From Rubrimonas sp036770645 (GTDB lineage Bacteria > Pseudomonadota > Alphaproteobacteria > Rhodobacterales > Rhodobacteraceae): a stretch of 64,000 bases of DNA. The notes below the pieces were generated by a model. That model made no database searches. It was not told the origin of the DNA and worked only from the letters and a program-made list of their open reading frames with translations. Made by a program: the position numbers and the translations under genes. The first letter of the stretch is position 1. Each line of letters starts with the position of its first letter. The stretch is taken from contig DAIPIU010000001.1 in the NCBI GenBank assembly GCA_036770645.1, positions 1 through 64,000 on the forward strand, read 5' to 3'. This document shows, piece after piece, positions 35,030 to 44,884 of the stretch.

Positions 35030-37033
35030 ATGACCCTGCCGGCAGGCTTTCTCGACGAGCTTCGCGCGCGCACGCCGCTGTCGGCGGTCGTCGCGCGGCG
35101 CGTCGCCTGGGATGCGCGGAAATCCAACGCGGCGCGCGGCGACTGGTGGGCGTGCTGCCCCTTCCACCAGGAAAAGAGCCCGTCCTTCCACGTCGACGAC
35201 CGCAAGGGCTTCTACCATTGCTTCGGCTGCCACGCCTCGGGAGATGCCGTGACCTTCCTGCGCGAGGCCGAGGGGCTGAGCTTCATCGAGGCGGTGAGCG
35301 AACTCGCCCGGCTGGGCGGCCTGGCGATGCCGGCGCAGGATCCCGCCGCCGTGGCGCGGGCCGAGCGCGCCAAGGGGCTGGCGGACTGGATGGAGGCTGC
35401 GGCGGCCTTCTACCGCCGCCAGCTTTCGGGCGCGCGGGCGCGCGAGGCGCGGGCCTATCTCGAGCGCCGCGGCCTGTCCGAGGCGGCATGCGCGCGCTTC
35501 GGGATCGGCTACGCCCCCCCGGACCGGCGGGCGCTGAGCGAGGCGCTGTCGGCCGCCGGCGCGCCGGCGGCCGCGCTGATCGAGGCCGGGCTGGCGGCCG
35601 CGCCCGAGGACGGGGGCGCGCCCTATGACCGTTTCCGCGACCGCATCATGTTCCCGATCCGCGACGAGCGCGGCCGCTGCATCGCCTTCGGCGGACGGGC
35701 CATGGCGGCGGATGCGCGCGCCAAGTATCTGAATTCGCCGGAGACGCCGCTGTTCGACAAGTCGCGCACGCTGTATCACGCCGGACCGGCGCGCGAGGCC
35801 GCGGCGCGGTCCGGTCGTCTTGTCGTGGTCGAGGGCTACATGGATGTCATCGCGGTCGCCGAGGCCGGGCTGGGCGCGGTCGTCGCACCGCTCGGGACCG
35901 CGGTGACCGAGCACCAGCTGGCGCGGATGTGGCGCATGGCCGACGAGCCGGTGATCGCGCTCGACGGCGACGCCGCCGGGGACAGGGCCGCGCTGCGGCT
36001 GGTCGACCTGGCGCTGCCGCGCCTGCAGGCGGGCAAGTCGCTGCGCATCGCCAAGCTGCCGGGGGGGCGCGACCCGGACGAACTGATCCGGGCCGAGGGC
36101 CTTGGGGCATTCGAGGCGGTGCTGGACGCGGCGGAGCCGCTGGACGCCGCGCTGTGGCGGCGCGAGACCGAGGGGCAGGATTTCTCGACGCCCGAGCGGC
36201 GCGCGGCGCTCGACGCGCGACTGCGCGCAGCGCTGGCGCAGATCCCCGACCCGGACGTTCGGGCGCATTACCGCGACGCCGTGCGTGCCCGCCGCGCCGC
36301 GTTGTTCCGGCAGGCCTCCGATGCTGGCCGGACCGGGGCGCCGTCCGCGGGCGGGCCGGGCGGCGGCGGGGGAGGACGCGGCTGGGGCTCCGGGGGAAGG
36401 GCTCGCGGTGGGGGCGCCACGCGCGAGGCGCGGCCGGTCGCCCAGACGCTCGGCACCAGGCTCGCGATGCCGCTGGGTGCCCAGGGCGCGGCGCGCGGGC
36501 TCGAGGCCGCCATGCTGCTGGTGCTCGCCCGCCATCCCGCGCTCGCGTCGCGCTGGGGCGAAGAGGTCGCGGCCGCGACTTTCGGGCATGGCGACCTTGA
36601 CGCGCTGCGGGCGCGCCTCCTATCTGCGCGACTCGTCGATGGCGACGGTGCGTGGCACCCGGCCGATGTCGAGGAGGTGGCACGGACCTGCGCCCTGCTG
36701 ACGGCGGAACCGGGCCTGGCCGAGCCGGCGTTCCTGCGCCCGGGGGCCGACATGGCGCTGGCCGAACAGGGCCTGCGGGAGATCCTGCACCGCCATGCCC
36801 TGCGCGGGGCCATGGCCGAGACGGTGGAGGAGGCGCAGGCCTCCATCGCCGGGGAGGGCGGGGCCGAGGTCGACGAACGCCTGCGCGCCGTGGCGTTGGC
36901 GGTCCAGCGCGAGGGGGCCGATCTGCCGCCGTCCGACGATGCCGACGAAGGCGGCTTGGCTCAGGCCTTGCGTGATGCAATTTCTAACGAGATCTGGGTA
37001 AAGAAACGACGACGGCCCCCGTCGAATCAGTAG
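35030..37033 (+). CDS. dnaG: DNA primase DnaG
   Basis: A 667-residue primase that makes RNA primers at the replication fork. The N-terminal CHC2 zinc ribbon is CCPFHQEKSPSF followed by YHCFGCHASGD; the RNA-polymerase domain has EGYMDVIAVAEAGLGAVVAP and the TOPRIM acidic motif ALDGDAAGDRA; the C-terminal helicase-binding region starts around 400 after a Gly-rich linker (GGPGGGGGG). ATG 35030 is the family start; sequence upstream in frame is not conserved. It leads into rpoD, the standard dnaG-rpoD pair, after 110 bases. Confidence 0.97.
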   Translation: MTLPAGFLDELRARTPLSAVVARRVAWDARKSNAARGDWWACCPFHQEKSPSFHVDDRKGFYHCFGCHASGDAVTFLREAEGLSFIEAVSELARLGGLAMPAQDPAAVARAERAKGLADWMEAAAAFYRRQLSGARAREARAYLERRGLSEAACARFGIGYAPPDRRALSEALSAAGAPAAALIEAGLAAAPEDGGAPYDRFRDRIMFPIRDERGRCIAFGGRAMAADARAKYLNSPETPLFDKSRTLYHAGPAREAAARSGRLVVVEGYMDVIAVAEAGLGAVVAPLGTAVTEHQLARMWRMADEPVIALDGDAAGDRAALRLVDLALPRLQAGKSLRIAKLPGGRDPDELIRAEGLGAFEAVLDAAEPLDAALWRRETEGQDFSTPERRAALDARLRAALAQIPDPDVRAHYRDAVRARRAALFRQASDAGRTGAPSAGGPGGGGGGRGWGSGGRARGGGATREARPVAQTLGTRLAMPLGAQGAARGLEAAMLLVLARHPALASRWGEEVAAATFGHGDLDALRARLLSARLVDGDGAWHPADVEEVARTCALLTAEPGLAEPAFLRPGADMALAEQGLREILHRHALRGAMAETVEEAQASIAGEGGAEVDERLRAVALAVQREGADLPPSDDADEGGLAQALRDAISNEIWVKKRRRPPSNQ

Positions 37034-37143
37034 GACGACCCGCGGCCCCGGGGGAATCGCACCCCTGAGCAGGCACCCGAGGCGCGCATCGCGCGCCGGA
37101 CCAACCTTCGCGCGACCGACGCGCGAGCAAGACGGAGCGGCGC

Positions 37144-39120
<1,977 letters not shown>

Positions 39121-39125
39121 GAGGG

Positions 39126-39824
39126 TCAGGCGATGAGGCGGGGGCGGGCGATGCCGTCCCCCGCCGATGCCTCCTTGCGGCGCGTCTGCATGATGTCGAG
39201 GGCGCGCGACGAGATCGAAGATGCCAGCAGGATGACAGCGATCGCGCCGCTGAAGAAGAACTGCGCATGCGCGTCGGCCGCCTCGTGCGGGGCGAAGAAC
39301 AGGTAGACCTCGGCCAGCAGCAGCACCAGCGCCAGCGGCAAGGCGCAGACAAGATCGCGGAACAGGATGAATTCAACCGCGATCTTGCGGTCGTGCGCCG
39401 TGCCGCCCGGCCCGAATGCAATGAAAAGATCCAGCATCACATAAGAAAAGATCGGGATCGTGGATATCCAGTAAGAATTGTTGGTGAAAAATGACAGAAG
39501 AACGCGCCCGTGGGGCGGAGTGTCTAGGATGGAGTAGTCCTGAACGATGGTCTTGATGATCATCATAATCAGGATCAGCGTCGAAACAAAGATGATGAAG
39601 TGATTGATTCGCCGTACATCGCCCTGCTTGGCGATGTCGATGTTGTGCGGGATTTCACGATTTGTATAAAGCAGGATGATCAGCGAGACGATCTTGCAGG
39701 CCGAGACGATGTCCACGAGATCGGGTTCGGTGACGAACAGGAACACGAAGCCGATCCCGAAGGCATAGGCCAGCAGCAGCGACACGGTGAACACGCCGAC
39801 TTGGACGATGGTCGAGACGAGCAT
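39126..39824 (-). CDS. Multi-pass membrane protein of unknown function, AT-richer DNA
   Basis: A 232-residue protein with about six hydrophobic helices: VSTIVQVGVFTVSLLLAYAF, FVFLFVTEP, ACKIVSLIILLY, NHFIIFVSTLILIMMII, a YWISTIPIFSYVMLDLFIAF segment and two more near the C-terminus. It matches no family I recognise. The DNA between about 39420 and 39720 is visibly richer in A and T than neighbouring genes and uses codons such as ATA, TTG and AAA that are otherwise rare here. The start at 39824 is supported by a GGGAA upstream on the minus strand. It ends 5 bases from the convergent rpoD stop. A recent acquisition is possible. Confidence 0.6.
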   Translation of the reverse strand: MLVSTIVQVGVFTVSLLLAYAFGIGFVFLFVTEPDLVDIVSACKIVSLIILLYTNREIPHNIDIAKQGDVRRINHFIIFVSTLILIMMIIKTIVQDYSILDTPPHGRVLLSFFTNNSYWISTIPIFSYVMLDLFIAFGPGGTAHDRKIAVEFILFRDLVCALPLALVLLLAEVYLFFAPHEAADAHAQFFFSGAIAVILLASSISSRALDIMQTRRKEASAGDGIARPRLIA

Positions 39825-39915
39825 GCGATGGTTCCCGACGGCTCCGCTTCGCTGGGCGGCCCCATCGATATAGGGATCTGCTGCGCCGCGCCAATCGTCC
39901 CGCGGCGGCCGGCGT

Positions 39916-40371
39916 TCAGTCGCCGAAGATCGGGGCCCAGCTGACGAACAGGCCGATGTCGCCCGGCAGCCCGCCTGGGAAATCGAGCACCATGGCGCGC
40001 AGGCGATAGCCGTTCGGCCGCCCGATGCGTTCCCACAGCTTCGCGGCCCCTCGCGCCTTGCCGGGAAGGGTGGCCATCCAGCCGGGCAGGTCGTTGTTGA
40101 CGGCCCGCCCGCCGTCGGAACAGAAATCCGAGGGGAAGCGCAGCACCATCGCCTCGAACCGGCCGGCATCCGCGGCGGCGGCGATGCGCAGCTTGGCCTC
40201 GCGCAGATCGCTCTTGGTCAGGCAGTCGTGCATGAAATGGTCGAGCATGTCCTCGCGCGCTCGGATGCGCGCCGCCTCGCCCTCGCGCAGTCGCCTTGCG
40301 CGGTCGAGTTCGCGGTCGATCATCTGGCGTCGCAGGCTCGCGGCGCTGGGAATGGCGGTCGAGGCGGTCAT
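39916..40371 (-). CDS. Conserved-looking protein of unknown function
   Basis: A 151-residue soluble protein with no domain I recognise. The N-terminal 70 residues are predicted as charged helices (MIDRELDRARRLREGEAARI), followed by a possibly beta-rich part with FEAMVLRFPSDFCSDGGRAV and a final VLDFPGGLPGDIGLFVSW. The repeated pattern (A)MV-L-FP in both halves suggests a duplicated beta element. ATG 40371 has AAGGAAC upstream on the minus strand and is preferred over an in-frame start at 40398. It is on the same strand as the membrane-protein gene and divergent from nuoA; a 275-base spacer lies before nuoA. Confidence 0.55.
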   Translation of the reverse strand: MTASTAIPSAASLRRQMIDRELDRARRLREGEAARIRAREDMLDHFMHDCLTKSDLREAKLRIAAAADAGRFEAMVLRFPSDFCSDGGRAVNNDLPGWMATLPGKARGAAKLWERIGRPNGYRLRAMVLDFPGGLPGDIGLFVSWAPIFGD

Positions 40372-40646
40372 CGGTGTTCCTTCGCGACGATCCCGCATTC
40401 CTAGACGGCATTGCGTGAGCGGTTGGTTACCGCGCCAGTGCCGGGGCGTGCGACGCGGCGCTGCGGCATCTGAAGGGGTGTGCGGCTTGCGTCTTTTCGC
40501 GCTACCTTCCCGGCATGCGGCGACGGGTCCCCCCGCGCGGTCCCGCGGTCGCGTTGACCGCCGGGTATGCGGCGCCTACCACTCGGCGGCGTGCGGGGCC
40601 GGAGCGGCTCGCGCGCCCGGGTCGCGGGCGGGACAGGGAGGGTGGC

Positions 40647-41012
40647 GTGGACGATCTGCTGCGGGAATATCTGCCGATCGTGGTGTTCTTCGGCCTCGCC
40701 CTCGCGCTGGGGCTGCTGTTCATCTTCGCCGCGCTCGTGGTCGCCGTGCGCCGGCCCGACCCCGAGAAGATCTCGGCCTATGAGTGCGGTTTCAACGCCT
40801 TCGACGATGCGCGCATGAAGTTCGACGTGCGGTTCTATCTGGTATCGATCCTGTTCATAATATTCGACCTCGAAGTCGCGTTCCTGTTCCCCTGGGCGGT
40901 GGCGTTCGGCGACATCGGGGCTTTCGGTTACTGGTCGATGATGCTGTTCCTCGCGATCTTGACCATCGGCTTCGCCTATGAGTGGAAGAAGGGAGCGCTC
41001 GAATGGGAGTGA
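40647..41012 (+). CDS. nuoA: NADH-quinone oxidoreductase subunit A
   Basis: A 121-residue membrane subunit of complex I, the proton-pumping NADH dehydrogenase. Three transmembrane helices are visible: LPIVVFFGLALALGLLFIFAA, FYLVSILFIIFDLEVAFLFP and SMMLFLAILTIGFAYEW, with the conserved EKISAYECGFNAFDDAR loop near residues 40-56. The start is GTG 40647, preceded by GGGAGGG; upstream in-frame ATG 40515 would add 44 Arg-rich residues and is rejected. It opens the nuo operon and overlaps nuoB by ten bases. Confidence 0.95.
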   Translation: MDDLLREYLPIVVFFGLALALGLLFIFAALVVAVRRPDPEKISAYECGFNAFDDARMKFDVRFYLVSILFIIFDLEVAFLFPWAVAFGDIGAFGYWSMMLFLAILTIGFAYEWKKGALEWE

Positions 41013-41536
41013 GCACCGGCGCGCTGGTCGCAGGGGCCGACCGCGACGCGCAGACCCGCGCCCTGTCCAACGAACTGGCCGACAAGGGCTTCCTGCTGAC
41101 CAATGTCGACGACCTGGTCAACTGGGCGCGCACGGGGTCGCTGTTCTGGATGACCTTCGGGCTGGCCTGCTGCGCCGTCGAGATGATGCAGACCTCCATG
41201 CCGCGCTACGACGCCGAGCGCTTCGGGATCGCGCCCCGCGCCTCGCCGCGCCAGTCCGACGTGATGATCGTGGCGGGGACCCTGACCAACAAGATGGCGC
41301 CGGCCCTGCGCAAGGTCTACGACCAGATGCCCGAGCCGCGCTATGTGATCTCGATGGGCAGCTGCGCGAACGGCGGCGGCTACTATCACTACAGCTATTC
41401 GGTGGTGCGCGGCTGCGACCGCATCGTGCCCGTCGACATCTATGTGCCGGGCTGCCCGCCGACTGCCGAGGCGCTGCTTTACGGGCTGCTGCAGCTGCAG
41501 CGGAAGATCCGCCGCACCGGCACCATCTCGCGCTGA
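41003..41536 (+). CDS. nuoB: NADH-quinone oxidoreductase subunit B
   Basis: A 177-residue peripheral-arm subunit that carries the last iron-sulfur cluster (N2) before quinone. Ligand cysteines are in GLACCAVEMM, GSCANGGGYY and PGCPPTAEAL. Conserved residues TGSLFWMTFG and MPEPRYVISMG are present. The start is ATG 41003 with AAGGGAG upstream; it overlaps nuoA by ten bases. Length is typical. Confidence 0.97.
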   Translation: MGVSTGALVAGADRDAQTRALSNELADKGFLLTNVDDLVNWARTGSLFWMTFGLACCAVEMMQTSMPRYDAERFGIAPRASPRQSDVMIVAGTLTNKMAPALRKVYDQMPEPRYVISMGSCANGGGYYHYSYSVVRGCDRIVPVDIYVPGCPPTAEALLYGLLQLQRKIRRTGTISR

Positions 41537-41546
41537 GGGGGCGGCG

Positions 41547-42152
41547 ATGAGCGAAGAGCTGGTGGAACTCGGGGCCTTCATCGCGCGGTCGACGCCCGAC
41601 GAGGTGTTCGAGGTCGAGGTGGTGCGCGGCGAACTGGTGGCGCGCTGCGCCACAGACGGCGTCGTGCGGTTCCTCACCTTCCTGCGCGACAACCCGGCCT
41701 GCCAGTTCACCACGCTGGTGGACCTGTGCGGCGTGGACTGGCCCGAGCGGGACAAGCGCTTCGATGTCGTCTATCATCTGCTGTCGATGCGCCGGAACAC
41801 GCGGATCCGCGTCAAGGTCGAGGTGCGCGAGGAACAGCTGGTGCCCAGCATCGCCGCTGTGTTCCCGGTCGCGAACTGGTTCGAGCGCGAGATCTTCGAC
41901 ATGTACGGCGTGCTGTTCTCGGGGCATCCGGACCTGCGCCGGCTGCTGACCGACTACGGCTTCCGCGGCCATCCGCTGCGCAAGGACTTCCCGACGACGG
42001 GCTATGTCGAGGTGCGCTACGACGAGGCGCTGAAGCGCGTCGTCTACGAGCCGGTGAAGCTGGTGCAGGAATACCGCCAGTTCGACTTCATGTCGCCATG
42101 GGAAGGCGCGGATTACGTGCTGCCCGGCGACGACAAGGCGAAACCGGCATGA
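41547..42152 (+). CDS. nuoC: NADH-quinone oxidoreductase subunit C
   Basis: A 201-residue peripheral-arm subunit of complex I. The family core LVDLCGVDWPERDKRFDVVYHLLS is followed by NWFEREIFDMYGVLFSGHPDLRRLLTDYGF and HPLRKDFPTTGYVEVRYDE (in parts). In this class nuoC and nuoD are separate genes, as here. Start ATG 41547 is 10 bases after nuoB with a GGGGGCGG site. Its stop overlaps the thioesterase-family gene by ATGA. Confidence 0.97.
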   Translation: MSEELVELGAFIARSTPDEVFEVEVVRGELVARCATDGVVRFLTFLRDNPACQFTTLVDLCGVDWPERDKRFDVVYHLLSMRRNTRIRVKVEVREEQLVPSIAAVFPVANWFEREIFDMYGVLFSGHPDLRRLLTDYGFRGHPLRKDFPTTGYVEVRYDEALKRVVYEPVKLVQEYRQFDFMSPWEGADYVLPGDDKAKPA

Positions 42153-42583
42153 AGCCGGGGCTCTCGGTCGGCATGACGGGCACGCACAGCCATGTCGTCG
42201 CCGTGTCGGAGACGGTGCGTCACCTGTTCGCCGACGCGCCGGCCATCAACGCCATGCCGGAGGTGTTCGCCACCGCCTACATGGTCGGGCTGATGGAATG
42301 GGGCTGCGTCGAGTTGCTCGCGCCCTTCTACGAGCCGGGCGAGGGCAGCGTCGGCACCCATGTGGACATAGCCCACACCGCCGCGACGCCGCCGGGGCTG
42401 ACGGTGACGGTCACCAGCACGGTCACCGCCGTCGACGGACGATTCGTCTGGTTCGACGTCGTCGCCCATGACGGGGTGGACGAGATCGGCCGCGGCCGCC
42501 ACCAGCGGGCCGTGGTGTCCTTCGACCGCTTCGCCGCGCGCACGCAGGCGAAACTGGAAACCCTTGCCACGGAGCGGCACTGA
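42149..42583 (+). CDS. FlK-like thioesterase family protein inserted in nuo operon
   Basis: A 144-residue hot-dog-fold protein of the FlK (fluoroacetyl-CoA thioesterase-like) family: HVVAVSETVRHLFAD, VFATAYMVGLMEWGCVELL, GEGSVGTHVDIAHTAATPPG and a C-terminal GRGRHQRAVV. The His and Thr of the HVDIAHTA segment are typical of the active site. It hydrolyses small acyl-CoAs in known cases; the substrate here is unknown. It overlaps nuoC (ATGA) and nuoD (one base, TGATG), so it is fully embedded in the operon, but it is not a complex I subunit. Confidence 0.82.
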   Translation: MKPGLSVGMTGTHSHVVAVSETVRHLFADAPAINAMPEVFATAYMVGLMEWGCVELLAPFYEPGEGSVGTHVDIAHTAATPPGLTVTVTSTVTAVDGRFVWFDVVAHDGVDEIGRGRHQRAVVSFDRFAARTQAKLETLATERH

Positions 42584-43785
42584 TGGACGGCGACGCGCTT
42601 CAGGCGCCCCAGCGCATCCGCAACTTCAACATCAATTTCGGGCCGCAGCACCCGGCGGCGCACGGCGTGCTGCGCCTCGTGCTCGAACTCGACGGCGAGA
42701 TCGTCGAGCGTTGCGACCCGCACATCGGCCTTCTGCACCGCGGCACCGAGAAGCTGATGGAGAGCCGCACCTACCTGCAGAACCTGCCGTATTTCGACCG
42801 GCTGGATTACGTCGCGCCGATGAACCAGGAGCACGCCTGGTGCCTGGCCATCGAGAGGCTGACCGGCACCGAGGTGCCGCGGCGCGGCCAGCTGATCCGG
42901 GTGCTGTTCTGCGAGATCGGCCGCATCCTCAACCATCTGCTGAACGTGACCACCCAGGCCATGGATGTGGGGGCGCTGACGCCCCCGCTCTGGGGCTTCG
43001 AGGAGCGCGAGAAGCTGATGGTGTTCTACGAGCGCGCCTGCGGGGCCCGGCTCCACGCCGCCTATTTCCGCCCCGGCGGCGTGCATGTCGATCTGACCGA
43101 GGACCTGCTCGCCGACATCCTCGCCTGGTGCGACCCGTTCCTCGAGGTGCTGGACGATCTCGAGGGGCTGCTGACGGACAACCGCATCTTCAAGCAGCGC
43201 AACGTGGACATCGGCGTGGTGTCCATCGAGGAGGCGCAGGCCTGGGGCTTTTCCGGCGTGATGGTGCGTGGCTCGGGCTGGGCGTGGGACCTGCGGCGCA
43301 GCCAGCCCTACGAGTGCTACGAGGAGTTCGATTTCCTCGTCCCCGTCGGCAAGAACGGCGACTGCTACGACCGCTACCTGATCCGCATGGAGGAAATGCG
43401 GCAGTCGGTGCGCATCATCCGCCAGGCGATCGAGAAGCTCGACGCGACGAAGGGCGAGGACGTGATCTCCCGCGGCAAGATCAGCCCGCCCAAGCGCAGC
43501 GACATGAAGACCTCGATGGAGGCGTTGATCCATCACTTCAAGCTCTACACCGAGGGCTTCCATGTTCCGGCCGGCGAGGTCTACGCCGCGGTCGAGGCGC
43601 CGAAGGGCGAGTTCGGCGTGTATCTGGTGGCAGACGGCACCAACAGGCCCTACCGCGCCAAGCTGCGCGCGCCGGGCTTCGCGCATCTGGCGGCGATGGA
43701 CCACATCTGCACGGGCCACCAGCTGGCGGACGTGTCCGCCATCATCGGCTCGCTCGACGTGGTGTTCGGGGAGATCGACCGGTGA
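42583..43785 (+). CDS. nuoD: NADH-quinone oxidoreductase subunit D
   Basis: A 400-residue 49-kDa-type subunit that forms the quinone-binding site with NuoB. N-terminal FGPQHPAAHGVLRLVLEL and HIGLLHRGTEKLMESRTYLQN are followed by the quinone-site segment MNQEHAWCLAIERL and the C-terminal GHQLADVSAIIGSLDVVFGEIDR (in part). Its start codon overlaps the previous stop (TGATG) and its stop overlaps the glycosyltransferase start. Identity is certain. Confidence 0.98.
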   Translation: MDGDALQAPQRIRNFNINFGPQHPAAHGVLRLVLELDGEIVERCDPHIGLLHRGTEKLMESRTYLQNLPYFDRLDYVAPMNQEHAWCLAIERLTGTEVPRRGQLIRVLFCEIGRILNHLLNVTTQAMDVGALTPPLWGFEEREKLMVFYERACGARLHAAYFRPGGVHVDLTEDLLADILAWCDPFLEVLDDLEGLLTDNRIFKQRNVDIGVVSIEEAQAWGFSGVMVRGSGWAWDLRRSQPYECYEEFDFLVPVGKNGDCYDRYLIRMEEMRQSVRIIRQAIEKLDATKGEDVISRGKISPPKRSDMKTSMEALIHHFKLYTEGFHVPAGEVYAAVEAPKGEFGVYLVADGTNRPYRAKLRAPGFAHLAAMDHICTGHQLADVSAIIGSLDVVFGEIDR

Positions 43786-44675
43786 GCGCGCCGGCGGCGA
43801 CAGGCGCCATGCGCGCCGCGCCGCCCTGCGGCGCGCGCGCCACGGCCGTGCTGACGCTGTTCAACAGCGCCGGCGTGGTGGGAGACGCGCTGGCCGCGCT
43901 GCCCCGGGACATGCCGGTGGTCGCGGTCGACAACGCCAGTCGCGACGGCAGCGCGGCGGCGGCGCTGGCGGCGCGGCCCGACGCGGATCTCGTCGCCCTG
44001 CCGCGCAACGAGGGGTTCGGGCGGGGCTGCAATGCCGGCCTGGCCCGGGTGCGCACGGAGTTCGCGCTGCTGGTGAACCCCGATCTGCGCGCCGCTGCCG
44101 ACGCGCCGGCCCTGTGTGTCGCGGCGGCGGACGCCGAACCGCGCGCCGCCATCATCGGGGCCGACGAGGGCGCAGCGGGACGGGGCGGCGAGCCCGGGGC
44201 CTTCCTGCCGGCGACCGAGGTTTCGGGCGCGTTCATGCTGCTGCGCATGGCGGCGCTGCGCGAGTTCGGCGCATTCGATCCGGCGATCTTCCTCTACTTC
44301 GAGGACAATGATCTGTGCCTGCGCGCCCGGCATGCGGGCTGGCTGGTGGGGGCCGCCGCGGGGGCGCGCGTCGCCCATGCCGGCGGCGGCTCGACCGCCC
44401 CGCTCTTCGACAGCGGCGAGGAGAAGCTGCGGCTATGGGCGCTGGCCTGCGCCTATTTCGCCGAGAAACACGCCGGCAGTCCCGAGGGGCGCAGGGCGCG
44501 GCGCAAGCTGCTGCATTACCGACTGAAGGCCGCGCTGGGCGCGGCGATGGCCACGCCACGCGCGCGCCGTTACCGCGCCCTGGCGCGGGGGGCGGCCGAA
44601 TACCGCCGCGCGGGCGCGGGCGCGATGTTCCGCAACGCTTTCGCCGATGCGCTGCCCGAGGGGGCGGCATCGTGA
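43782..44675 (+). CDS. Family 2 glycosyltransferase inserted in nuo operon
   Basis: A 297-residue GT2 enzyme, which transfers a sugar from a nucleotide sugar. Motifs are VLTLFNSAGVVGDALAALP at the nucleotide-binding start, VAVDNASRDGS, NEGFGRGCNAGL, the LLVNPDLR strand with metal-site Asp, and IFLYFEDNDLCLRARHAGW, typical of rhamnosyl-type GT2. The start GTG 43782 gives a GTGA overlap with nuoD; ATG 43809 is the alternative. Its DNA composition is like its neighbours. A sugar transferase inside a complex I operon has no clear link to respiration; a membrane-polysaccharide role is possible. Confidence 0.83.
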   Translation: MSAPAATGAMRAAPPCGARATAVLTLFNSAGVVGDALAALPRDMPVVAVDNASRDGSAAAALAARPDADLVALPRNEGFGRGCNAGLARVRTEFALLVNPDLRAAADAPALCVAAADAEPRAAIIGADEGAAGRGGEPGAFLPATEVSGAFMLLRMAALREFGAFDPAIFLYFEDNDLCLRARHAGWLVGAAAGARVAHAGGGSTAPLFDSGEEKLRLWALACAYFAEKHAGSPEGRRARRKLLHYRLKAALGAAMATPRARRYRALARGAAEYRRAGAGAMFRNAFADALPEGAAS

Positions 44676-44754
44676 TGCGCCGATCGGACGGGCCGCCCCG
44701 GCGACGGGCCGACGCGCGGGGAACGGATGTCGCCTGCGCGGGCCATGCCGCGAC

Positions 44755-44787
44755 GGGGCGGCCCGTCATGCGGCGGCGGGCCGTCCC
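44755..44787 (+). other. Imperfect hairpin in the 209-base spacer before nuoE
   Basis: Arms 44755-44765 and 44777-44787 pair at 10 of 11 positions around an 11-base loop. It lies in the longest gene-free spacer of the nuo operon (44676-44884) and might modulate read-through or mRNA stability. No T-run. Confidence 0.35.
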
Positions 44788-44884
44788 GCCGGGTCGATCC
44801 GCGCCCATGATGCACGCCCCGGCGGGCTGCCGCCGCGCCGAACGCGCGCGGCCCCTTCGATCCTCTGACTCAGGTGACTGACCC

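Noticed and set aside
40515..40646. ATG 40515 as the nuoA start
   Set aside because: The added 44 residues are Arg/Pro-rich and non-family; GTG 40647 has a strong ribosome site and gives the usual 121-residue length.
44675..44881. A 68-codon plus-strand frame whose ATG overlaps the GT2 stop
   Set aside because: Position is tempting (TGATG), but the translation is Arg/Pro/Ala-rich without hydrophobic core or motif, and it contains a strong hairpin; I cannot support it as a gene.
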